A DNA stretch of 6,427 bases from assembly GCA_029253805.1 (NCBI GenBank), contig JAQWYU010000143.1, positions 1 to 6,427 on the forward strand, given 5' to 3'. Under the pieces are notes generated by a model that worked only from the letters and a program-made list of their open reading frames with translations, was not told the DNA's origin and did no database searches. How positions within the stretch are numbered: position 1 is the first letter of the stretch; each line of letters opens with the position of its first letter. Below are positions 1 through 6,427 of this stretch, piece after piece. The translations under genes and the position numbers were made by a program. This DNA is from Flavobacteriaceae bacterium. Its GTDB lineage: Bacteria > Bacteroidota > Bacteroidia > Flavobacteriales > Flavobacteriaceae.

Positions 1-49
1 AAACTAGCGCTGCTGCAATGGTTAATAATACAATTTTAAAATTTTTCAT
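1..49 (-). CDS. Start of a probable SusD/RagB-like outer-membrane lipoprotein (partial, runs off the left edge)
   Basis: Only the first 16 codons are in the window, starting at the ATG at 49-47 on the minus strand and reading MKNFKIVLLTIAAALV. Two lysines followed by a hydrophobic stretch are the n- and h-regions of a bacterial secretion signal. The lipobox cysteine expected for a SusD protein would lie just past the edge, so it cannot be confirmed. The gene is co-directional with the SusC-like transporter and begins 54 bases after its stop, with no terminator-like hairpin between them, so the two are probably co-transcribed. In known SusCD pairs this second gene encodes the surface glycan-binding lid that sits on the SusC barrel. 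The SusD identity is inferred from position and signal sequence only; another exported protein is possible. No Shine-Dalgarno sequence is seen before the start, as is usual in this phylum. Confidence 0.72.
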   Translation of the reverse strand, partial: MKNFKIVLLTIAAALV

Positions 50-103
50 AATCTATAAATTTAGTAATACATATTTATTTTTAATACTTCTCGTGTTTAT
101 TAT

Positions 104-3100
104 TTAAAAGCTCATATTCACTCCTAACAAAATATTTTGAGCATTAGGTGCGCCATTAAAATCAACCCCGTTTATAAGACCTGTGGAATTAAAAGTTGAT
201 AGTTCAGGGTCATAGCCACTGTAATTTGTCCAAGTTAACAAGTTTTGACCCGCTATATAGATATTTAAACTATCAAACAAACTAGTATCTTTTACAGCTA
301 TATCATATCCAATAGTTAAATTATTTAGTCTTAAAAAACTACCATCTTCAATTATACGGTCGGTGATGGCAAGATCATTAATTGTATTATATCCAATTCT
401 TGGATGAGTATTTGATTGATTGTCTGGCCTCCATGCATTATTGTAAGCTCTTGGTAAAATATTTCGAAACGCAAGCCCTTCAGCATTATCTAACTGCAAT
501 AAATTTCCATTTGCAATTTGATTTCCGTAAACTCCATTAAACAAAGCTCTGACTGTAAACTTTTTGTATCTAAAATTAATATTTAGTCCATATATAAAAT
601 CAGGATTTGGATTACCAATAAAGGTTCTGTCATTTAAATCGATCACTCCATCACCCGAGTCTAAAACTCCATCGCCATCAGTATCTTCAGAAAATTGATC
701 TACTATTCTAACATCTCCAGCCACAGCGCCTTGGACTAAGTCAGTATCTTCAGTCTGGTAGATACCATCTGTTTCATATCCGTAAAAAAGACTTGATTCT
801 TCCCCTTCAACAAATACATTTGCAAAAGATTTAAAATATTGACCTCTACTAATAGCATTACCATAATAAAATCTTCTTTGTGACACTGCTCCATTTTCAT
901 AGAAATCTTGTAGTGGCTGAGAATTTAAATCAATAATCTCTGTTTTATTAAATGAGATATTTCCTCCAAAACTTAATTCCATATCATCTGTTGAAATCGG
1001 GGTAAAGTTAAGAGCCGCTTCAACTCCTTTATTTGAAATAGAGCCCTTGTTTACTAAAATATTTAAAAACCCAGAAGATGGTGGTATATTAGAGTTTTGA
1101 AGTAAATCTTTAGTTGTTTTGTTATAAATATCAAAAGTACCAGAAACTACGTCGTTTTTGGTACTAAAATCAATACCAAAATTTAGTTGTTCTGTTGTTT
1201 CCCATGTTAAATCAGGATTTGATAGACCTAATAAAGCAATAGGAACATTAGTACCGCCATCTGAATTTCCATAAAGACTGGTTAAAACACCATAATTAGA
1301 AATTGTCCCGTAAGGTCCTATACCATGATTACCTATTTGACCCCATCCGCCTCTAAACTTTAACTTTTCAAATAAATCGAAATTTTGAACAAAGCTTTCA
1401 TTCCCAGCATTCCACGCTAAAGCAAATGATGGAAAGACTCCATACTTATTTCCATCAGAAAACTTTGAAACTCCGTCACGTCTAATTGTAGCTGTCATTA
1501 TATATTTATTATCGAAAGTATAATTTAATCTTCCAAGAATTGAGAATATTTGTTGATCAGATTTAAATAGCGTTAATGGCCTTCTAATAACCTGACCATA
1601 AGCTGGTTGTTCAATAGAAAATTGAGTTGTAATAAAATCCTCAACTCCATAAGTGCTAGTTGCTACTTTTCTAGCATCATAAGTGAGTCCAAAAACAGCA
1701 TTAATTCTATGTTTTCTGTTAAACCTTCTATTAAATCTTAATAAGTTATTAAATTGATATGATTTTGAGTTTAACGTTGAAATTGTAAGTTGTCCTCCTG
1801 TATCATTTCCTTGAAAAGTCGTAAGCCCAAACCAACGTCTTCTATCTTTATTTCTAATATTACCTCCAAATTTAGCTTCGTATGATAAACCTTTAATTGG
1901 AAGCTTATATGTAAGACTTAAGGAGCCTATATAACGAGATGCTCTAGAAAAATCTGTAAAATCATTTGTCCAAGCGTATGGATTAGTCTGAAATTGTTCT
2001 TCGGGGATATCGTCATTTGCCAATAGAGGCCTAAATGCTACAGCTTGATTCACGAAACTTCGATTAGAATTTCCAATTAAATCACCCCCTTGAACAAAAT
2101 CATTGGTACTGAGGAAACCACTCAAACGAGCTTTTAGCTGTAAGTTATCATTTAGCTTTTGATTCAAATTAATTCGAATATCACTACTTTTAAAACTAGA
2201 ATTTTGTACAACTCCAGCTTGGTTATCAAATCCTGCAGATATGTAGTAGTTTCCGTTTTCACCACCTCCTGAAGCGGAAGCACCAAATTTTTGACTAACT
2301 CCATTTACATAAACCTCATCTTGCCAATTAAAAATTCTGACAGGGTCAGTAGATTGAACCCCATTTGCTATTGAGTAAATAGTAGGTCCATCAACAAAAT
2401 AACGAGGGTTTTCTCCATTATTTTCTCTAATTTCATTGACATAGTTAGCATATCCAAATCCGTCTAGTACATTATATTTATTGTTAATTGATCTTACAGA
2501 ACTTGTGAGAAATGCACTTACTTTTACTTTGCCATTTTTTCCTTTCTTAGTGGTTATCATTACAACTCCATTGGCACCTCTAGAACCATAAATAGCAGTA
2601 GCAGAGGCATCTTTAAGAACCTGTATACTTTCGATATCTCGTGGATTAATTCCATTTAATCCATTTTGAGTTTCTTGACCACCGTTACCTAATCCAACAG
2701 ACAGAACATCTTCACCTGCTGAAGAAATAATCACACCGTCTATCACATAAAGAGGTTCATTATTCCCTCTTAAACTATTAGTTCCTCTAATTTTTACACT
2801 AATTCCAGAGCCTGGAGAACCACCATTTTGTATTACTTGAACACCAGCTGCGCGTCCTTGTAAAAGCTGATCTACTGTGTTAGACTGGATAGCTACCTCA
2901 TCTTTGACGGTTACTGATGATAAGGAACCTGAAATATCTTTCTTAAGTACTGTTCCATAGCCAATAACAACTACCTCATCAAGCTCATCGGTATCAACCT
3001 GTAGGTTTACTGAGATATTAGTATTTACAGATACATCTATTTCCTCATTTAAATACCCTACATAAGAAAATATTAAAACTTGTGTCGCATCTGAAGGAAT

Positions 3101-3289
3101 TATAATTTTAAAAACACCATCAAAATTTGTAACTGCCCCTAAATTATTAGAATCTTTAACTTGAATGGTCACACCAGGAAGTGGCAAACCTAATTCATCA
3201 TTAATAGTTCCTGTAACTGTCTTTGTCTGAGCAGATGTAACTAAAGGAGATAGAAGTGAAAAAATAATTAATCGGATAATGATTTTCAT
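104..3289 (-). CDS. SusC/RagA-family TonB-dependent outer-membrane transporter
   Basis: A complete 1061-residue protein, a normal length for SusC-type transporters, which import oligosaccharides or peptides across the outer membrane using TonB-ExbBD energy. Residues 1-20 are a signal peptide, with likely cleavage before Gln21. Residues about 24-97 form a carboxypeptidase-regulatory-like (CarboxypepD_reg) beta-sandwich (VTGTINDELGLPLPGVTIQV). A TonB box follows at 104-112 (DEVVVIGYG), and then the plug domain, about 113-250, with the family motifs PLYVIDGV (179-186), INPRDIESIQVLKDASATAI (214-233) and YGSRGANGVVMITTKKG (234-250). The rest is the beta-barrel, ending in a terminal Phe (GVNMSF), the usual BAM-recognition ending. 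An Asp/Gly-rich loop (DTDGDGVLDSGDGVID, 869-884) precedes DRTFIGNPNPDF and resembles a calcium-binding loop. There is no STN domain before the carboxypeptidase-like domain, so sigma/anti-sigma signalling is unlikely. The family is certain; the substrate is unknown. The ATG at 3289-3287 is immediately followed by the signal peptide, which supports this start. It is divergent from the HTCS gene. Confidence 0.97.
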   Translation of the reverse strand: MKIIIRLIIFSLLSPLVTSAQTKTVTGTINDELGLPLPGVTIQVKDSNNLGAVTNFDGVFKIIIPSDATQVLIFSYVGYLNEEIDVSVNTNISVNLQVDTDELDEVVVIGYGTVLKKDISGSLSSVTVKDEVAIQSNTVDQLLQGRAAGVQVIQNGGSPGSGISVKIRGTNSLRGNNEPLYVIDGVIISSAGEDVLSVGLGNGGQETQNGLNGINPRDIESIQVLKDASATAIYGSRGANGVVMITTKKGKNGKVKVSAFLTSSVRSINNKYNVLDGFGYANYVNEIRENNGENPRYFVDGPTIYSIANGVQSTDPVRIFNWQDEVYVNGVSQKFGASASGGGENGNYYISAGFDNQAGVVQNSSFKSSDIRINLNQKLNDNLQLKARLSGFLSTNDFVQGGDLIGNSNRSFVNQAVAFRPLLANDDIPEEQFQTNPYAWTNDFTDFSRASRYIGSLSLTYKLPIKGLSYEAKFGGNIRNKDRRRWFGLTTFQGNDTGGQLTISTLNSKSYQFNNLLRFNRRFNRKHRINAVFGLTYDARKVATSTYGVEDFITTQFSIEQPAYGQVIRRPLTLFKSDQQIFSILGRLNYTFDNKYIMTATIRRDGVSKFSDGNKYGVFPSFALAWNAGNESFVQNFDLFEKLKFRGGWGQIGNHGIGPYGTISNYGVLTSLYGNSDGGTNVPIALLGLSNPDLTWETTEQLNFGIDFSTKNDVVSGTFDIYNKTTKDLLQNSNIPPSSGFLNILVNKGSISNKGVEAALNFTPISTDDMELSFGGNISFNKTEIIDLNSQPLQDFYENGAVSQRRFYYGNAISRGQYFKSFANVFVEGEESSLFYGYETDGIYQTEDTDLVQGAVAGDVRIVDQFSEDTDGDGVLDSGDGVIDLNDRTFIGNPNPDFIYGLNINFRYKKFTVRALFNGVYGNQIANGNLLQLDNAEGLAFRNILPRAYNNAWRPDNQSNTHPRIGYNTINDLAITDRIIEDGSFLRLNNLTIGYDIAVKDTSLFDSLNIYIAGQNLLTWTNYSGYDPELSTFNSTGLINGVDFNGAPNAQNILLGVNMSF

Positions 3290-3358
3290 TGTTATTATGT
3301 TTAGTTAATTGAGTTATTATTTCAAAATTTAATTGTATTTCTAATAAAAGTATAATTT

Positions 3359-3366
3359 CAAAAGTA
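3359..3366 (-). promoter_or_regulatory. Candidate -7 box (TACTTTTG) for the SusC-like operon
   Basis: Read on the minus strand this is TACTTTTG, a perfect match to the Bacteroidota primary-sigma -7 consensus TAnnTTTG. It would place transcription start near 3352-3354 and give a leader of roughly 62-65 bases before the transporter ATG. No TTG/TTTG -33 element stands at the usual distance upstream (about 3384-3395), which would suit an activator-dependent promoter. In such AT-rich DNA a chance match is possible. Confidence 0.4.
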
Positions 3367-3394
3367 TTTTTTTAAAGAATTATGAGTTTTATAT

Positions 3395-3416
3395 CATACT
3401 TATTACATATTTAACA
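3395..3416. repeat. Imperfect 11-bp direct repeat, possible activator operator
   Basis: Two adjacent units, CATACTTATTA (3395-3405) and CATATTTAACA (3406-3416), agree at 8 of 11 positions and are spaced by exactly one helical turn. AraC-family regulators often bind tandem half-sites on one face of the helix. The repeat begins about 30 bases upstream of the TACTTTTG box, near -42 to -64 from the inferred start, a common activator position. The link to the HTCS is inference, and the low sequence complexity weakens it. Confidence 0.3.
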
Positions 3417-3422
3417 AACTTA
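3415..3422 (-). promoter_or_regulatory. Alternative candidate -7 box (TAAGTTTG) for the SusC-like operon
   Basis: Read on the minus strand this is TAAGTTTG, a second perfect TAnnTTTG match. It would give a leader of about 118 bases before the transporter start. No -33 TTG is visible at the expected spacing (about 3440-3451). It competes with the box at 3359-3366, and I cannot tell which, if either, is used. Confidence 0.25.
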
Positions 3423-3446
3423 ATAACAACACCTATTTTATTTTAT

Positions 3447-3454
3447 TAAATTTG
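3447..3454 (+). promoter_or_regulatory. Candidate -7 box (TAAATTTG) for the HTCS gene
   Basis: A perfect TAnnTTTG match on the plus strand. Transcription would start near 3459-3461, giving a leader of about 132 bases that contains both inverted repeats. No TTG -33 element is present at the usual distance (about 3421-3428). A weaker 5-of-6 match, TATCGTTG at 3542-3549, would give a leader of about 40 bases and is an alternative. Confidence 0.28.
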
Positions 3455-3468
3455 AGGATTAGTATGTA

Positions 3469-3485
3469 AGATATGAAGCATATCT
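3469..3485. repeat. 17-bp perfect inverted repeat (7-bp arms, 3-base spacer)
   Basis: The sequence AGATATGAAGCATATCT has arms AGATATG and CATATCT, exact reverse complements, around a central AAG. It is a plausible binding site for a dimeric regulator. If the plus-strand promoter at 3447-3454 is used, it would lie just after the start of the HTCS transcript, a position that suits repression. A three-base loop with mostly A-T arms makes a stable RNA hairpin less likely than a protein site. The function is not shown by the sequence. Confidence 0.45.
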
Positions 3486-3494
3486 ACTTATTTA

Positions 3495-3511
3495 AACTTC
3501 TTATAAAAGTT
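3495..3511. repeat. 17-bp short inverted repeat (5-bp arms)
   Basis: Arms AACTT (3495-3499) and AAGTT (3507-3511) flank the seven bases CTTATAA. Its centre lies 26 bp from the centre of the inverted repeat at 3469-3485. Five-base arms in AT-rich DNA arise easily by chance, so this is a weak call. Confidence 0.22.
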
Positions 3512-3592
3512 ATATAAATTAAATTAATTAATATTGAAATATATCGTTGTTTATCGTAAAAGAAAACCAAACTACGATTTAAATTTATTATT

Positions 3593-6427
3593 ATGACTTT
3601 AGAAAAACTCTATAAATTAATATCAATAGGAATAGTCTTTATTTCAAATATAATTTTTGGGCAAAGTTATATTAACAACTTGAAATTTAATCCTATTTCT
3701 GAGAACGTAAGTCAGAGAGCTATTACATCTATAATAAAAGATCAGAAAGGAATTATTTGGATAGGGACAAAAGGAGATGGAATTTATTCTTATAACGGGC
3801 TAGACTTAAAGAACTATAGACACGAGTGGGGAAACAAAAAAACCTTAAACAATTCTGGAGTAAATTCTGTATATATAGATTCTAATAATAATCTTTGGGT
3901 TGGAACTGATGTTGGTTTAAATCTGTATGTCAGAGAATTAGATCAATTTGCACCTATAAAACTTGATAGTTTAAATTCAAAAATAGAAGTCAAGGCAATT
4001 GGCGAGAATGAACACAAATTATTACTAATAGGCACCCATGGTTCCGGAGTTTTTGAATTAGACACCAATACAAAAAAAGTTGAAGTAGTAAAGATTAAAG
4101 CATATGACAATATAAATAAGTTTCAAGTTAATGATATAAAAACAACCCCTAGAGGCTCAATATTAATTGGGACAAACATTGGTTTACTTAAGTATAATTC
4201 TTTAAATCGCGAATTAGACTTTGCAAACTTCACAACCATAGGAAAGTCTAAATCAATCACATCCTCAGTAGAATCAATACTCACTAAATTGGATGGAAGT
4301 ATTTGGATTGGTACAACTAACAAAGGTTTAATCGAGATATCAACCAACCCAGCTAATTACTTTGAGTTTAAAAGTCATAAAATTACAAACAAGCGAATCT
4401 TGTCATTAGAAATAAACAATGAAGGTGCAATTTTCTGTGGAACAGAAAACGATGGATTATTAATATTTGATAATAATGAAGTAGTTAGATCTATGAAGTT
4501 CAATAAATCTGATATAGATGGAATAAAATCCAACTCTATTTGGACTGTATTTATTGACAACAAAAACAGAATTTGGCTAGGTTATTTTAACCAAGGAGTA
4601 GATATTTATGATAAAGAGAATGAACGATTTAAATCTATAGAAAGTATCCCAAATAAGGACCAATCTTTATTTTCTAAATCTGTTACAAGTATAGATGAGG
4701 ATTATTTAGGAAGGTTTTGGATTGGTATTTCTGATGGTGGACTTGATGTATATGACCCAAAAGAAGAAACATTTACTCATTTACTAGATCAAAAAAATAA
4801 AATAGCTCAAGGGCTAAATAGTAGCGATGTCGTTAGTGTATTTATAGATAGCCGACAAAATGTTTGGGTTGGAACATGGAATTCAGGTCTATTCTTACTA
4901 AAAAAAGGATCTAATAAATTCAGAAATATTCAAATTAAAAATAGTGGTAATGTTCTAAAATCAAATCGAATAATGAGTTTTGCTGAAGACTCAAAGGGAC
5001 GTATTTGGATAGGAAGTTTTTTATCAGGCTTATACTCTTTTGATCTAAAATTAGACATTTTAAAGCACTATCAATCAAACGCCTTTAAAGCATTGTACAT
5101 TAATTCTAAAAATATTAGAAAAGTCATAGCTGACCGTCAAGATAATATTTGGATAGGAACCCGGACAGGCTTATATAAAATTGAAAAACCAGACTCAGAA
5201 GCTCCAAAAATAACTCCCTACAGTTCAATCATAAATAATGACAACAGGGTAAGAGGTGACTTGGTAACTACAATTTTTGAAGACCATCTCAACAATTTAT
5301 GGATTGGAACCGACGGAGATGGTTTATGTAAATTAAACCCAATTAATCACGAATTTAAATGGTTCGGAACTTCAGACAATTTTGATCATCAATCCATTAA
5401 ATCTATTCTTGAAACAAAAGAAAATCAAATTTGGATTGCAGGAAACAACGGAATTTCAAAATTTGAATCTATCAAAAATGAGTTTATTAATTATAATACT
5501 CAAGATGGTTTAATTACAAATAATTTCAATAAAAATTCTAGTTATATTTCTAATGAAGGTATATTATATTTTGGATGCTACCGAGGCATAAATTATTTTA
5601 ATCCAAATGCGATTAAGTTAAATTTAGACCCTCCAACAGTATTTTTAAATGATTTTAAAATTTCTAACCAAAGCGTAATTCCTAATGAAGCTAACTCTCC
5701 TTTAAAAAAAGCAATTAATGAAACTAAAAAAATTAAACTTGAACATAATCAAAACATGTTTACTATTGATTATTTCGGTTTGGGATATACACGCTCAAAA
5801 AATATTGAATATGCATACTTTTTAGAAGGTTTTGAATCTAATTGGAATTATGTAAAAAGAACAAGAAATGCCACGTATACCAATATCCCGGCTGGAAGCT
5901 ATAATTTTAAGGTAAAAGCTGCTAATTCGGATGGTATTTGGAATGATATCCCCACAGTATTACAGATAGAAATACTAGTTCCTTGGTGGAAAAGTAATCA
6001 GGCTTTCTTTATTTTTTTCATTATCGCCTTGATATTAGTTATAATTATTTACAAGTATTTAAATGTTCGTATAAGAGAGCGTCAACAAATTAAAAATGAA
6101 CGTGAGCAACGAACTCAAGATGAAGCTCTTAATGCTAAAAAGATTCAGTTTTTTACAAACATATCTCACGAATTTCGAACACCGTTGACACTTATACTTA
6201 ATCCTCTGGAAGCTATTATTGGAAATAAGTCCATCGAACTACCAACTGATATTGCTGAAAAACATGAAATAATTTATAAAAACTCTAAACGACTATCTAG
6301 ATTAATAGATGAACTGATGGATTTTAGAAAACTTCAGTTTAATAAAATGTCCATCAATGCCTCAAAGTTTGACATTGTTTCATTTGTAAAGGAAGTTGCG
6401 AGTCACTTTGAAGAAGAGGCTATTCAA
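3593..6427 (+). CDS. Hybrid two-component system (HTCS) sensor kinase/regulator, N-terminal 945 codons (partial, runs off the right edge)
   Basis: The frame stays open from the ATG at 3593 to the window end without a stop. It is the only ATG after the in-frame TAA at 3557-3559. Residues 1-23 are a signal peptide (cleavage likely before Gln24). Residues about 40-680 hold 14 Reg_prop blade motifs of the form D-x-x-G-x-I-W-I-G-T-x-x-G-L. Their W or equivalent positions are W56, W102, G147, G193, W238, G283, W328, W376, W425, W472, W520, W570, W614 and G661, consistent with two seven-bladed propellers. A Y_Y_Y domain follows (about 717-795), then W798-W799, one membrane helix (about 804-823), a charged linker and the HisKA domain with H-box FFTNISHEFRTPLTL, phospho-acceptor His859. 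The family senses oligosaccharides in the periplasm and phosphorylates its own receiver to drive an AraC-type DNA-binding domain. Those C-terminal parts, and the ATPase domain, are beyond the edge, so the hybrid nature is inferred from the N-terminal architecture. It probably controls the divergent SusC-like operon. Confidence 0.93.
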   Translation, partial: MTLEKLYKLISIGIVFISNIIFGQSYINNLKFNPISENVSQRAITSIIKDQKGIIWIGTKGDGIYSYNGLDLKNYRHEWGNKKTLNNSGVNSVYIDSNNNLWVGTDVGLNLYVRELDQFAPIKLDSLNSKIEVKAIGENEHKLLLIGTHGSGVFELDTNTKKVEVVKIKAYDNINKFQVNDIKTTPRGSILIGTNIGLLKYNSLNRELDFANFTTIGKSKSITSSVESILTKLDGSIWIGTTNKGLIEISTNPANYFEFKSHKITNKRILSLEINNEGAIFCGTENDGLLIFDNNEVVRSMKFNKSDIDGIKSNSIWTVFIDNKNRIWLGYFNQGVDIYDKENERFKSIESIPNKDQSLFSKSVTSIDEDYLGRFWIGISDGGLDVYDPKEETFTHLLDQKNKIAQGLNSSDVVSVFIDSRQNVWVGTWNSGLFLLKKGSNKFRNIQIKNSGNVLKSNRIMSFAEDSKGRIWIGSFLSGLYSFDLKLDILKHYQSNAFKALYINSKNIRKVIADRQDNIWIGTRTGLYKIEKPDSEAPKITPYSSIINNDNRVRGDLVTTIFEDHLNNLWIGTDGDGLCKLNPINHEFKWFGTSDNFDHQSIKSILETKENQIWIAGNNGISKFESIKNEFINYNTQDGLITNNFNKNSSYISNEGILYFGCYRGINYFNPNAIKLNLDPPTVFLNDFKISNQSVIPNEANSPLKKAINETKKIKLEHNQNMFTIDYFGLGYTRSKNIEYAYFLEGFESNWNYVKRTRNATYTNIPAGSYNFKVKAANSDGIWNDIPTVLQIEILVPWWKSNQAFFIFFIIALILVIIIYKYLNVRIRERQQIKNEREQRTQDEALNAKKIQFFTNISHEFRTPLTLILNPLEAIIGNKSIELPTDIAEKHEIIYKNSKRLSRLIDELMDFRKLQFNKMSINASKFDIVSFVKEVASHFEEEAIQ

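Larger units (their letters stand above)
3290..3592. other. Divergent intergenic regulatory region between the SusC-like and HTCS genes
   Basis: This 303-base stretch separates the starts of two divergent genes and is very rich in A and T. I find no open reading frame with coding character, no tRNA-like fold and no Rho-independent terminator. It must contain the promoters for both genes. It holds candidate -7 boxes on each strand, an 11-bp direct repeat and two 17-bp inverted repeats, listed separately. Upstream of the plus-strand gene, the reading frame is closed by a TAA at 3557-3559 and offers no ATG before 3593. Confidence 0.8.

Noticed and set aside
50..103. Possible terminator or attenuator between the SusC-like gene and the next gene
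   Set aside because: The 54 bases are AT-rich but contain no GC-bearing stem followed by a T-run on the minus strand, so read-through is the simpler reading.
3290..3592. A small gene or structured RNA in the divergent intergenic region
   Set aside because: No open frame with coding character was found and the short inverted repeats have mostly A-T arms, so there is no positive support for either.
4123..4347. A 74-codon minus-strand open frame
   Set aside because: It lies wholly inside the HTCS coding region, opposite propeller blades 4 and 5. Its translation is the antisense of the repeated I-W-I-G-T blade pattern, with no signal, domain or promoter of its own.
4375..4563. A 62-codon minus-strand open frame
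   Set aside because: It is antisense to propeller blades 6 and 7 of the HTCS gene and its hydrophobic composition follows from that opposite strand. Nothing supports translation.
3700..5600. Recurring near-identical DNA words (ATTTGGAT and TTGGAAC types) that could suggest a repeat array
   Set aside because: They encode the W-I-G-T motif of successive propeller blades, are in frame and vary in between. This is protein repeat structure, not CRISPR or satellite DNA.
3593..6427. A one-component regulator or a classical sensor kinase without hybrid output
   Set aside because: The combination of 14 Reg_prop blades, Y_Y_Y, one membrane helix and HisKA is the standard N-terminal architecture of HTCS proteins. 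The C-terminal part is outside the window, so this is a preference and not proof.

Overview
The window looks like part of a glycan-utilisation locus from an AT-rich member of the Bacteroidota, probably a Flavobacteriia. Three things point there: a SusC/RagA-type TonB-dependent transporter, the start of a probable SusD-type partner directly behind it, and a divergent hybrid two-component system (HTCS) sensor. No ribosome binding sites of the Shine-Dalgarno type are visible, and perfect TAnnTTTG (-7) promoter boxes are present, both typical of this phylum.

Layout. On the minus strand, positions 3289 to 104 encode a complete 1061-residue SusC-like outer-membrane transporter. After a 54-base gap the first 16 codons of a second minus-strand gene (49 to 1) run off the left edge; they encode the start of a secretion signal and are most likely the SusD-like lipoprotein. 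Positions 3290-3592 are a 303-base, very AT-rich divergent intergenic region with candidate -7 boxes on both strands, an 11-bp direct repeat and two short inverted repeats. On the plus strand, from 3593 to the right edge, a gene stays open for 945 codons. It encodes a signal peptide, 14 propeller blades, a Y_Y_Y domain, one membrane helix and the start of a histidine kinase. The rest (ATPase domain, and by family expectation a receiver and an AraC-type DNA-binding domain) lies outside the window.

How they work together (inference from family knowledge). The HTCS would bind a breakdown product of a polysaccharide in the periplasm and activate transcription of the divergent susCD-like operon, whose products capture oligosaccharides at the surface and import them with TonB energy. 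The transporter has no N-terminal STN signalling domain, which fits control by the HTCS rather than by an anti-sigma/ECF-sigma pair. The window holds no glycoside hydrolase, lyase or sulfatase, so the substrate cannot be named.

I see no sign of an undescribed system. The genes are well-known families in a well-known arrangement, and the least explained part is the operator-like structure in the intergenic region.
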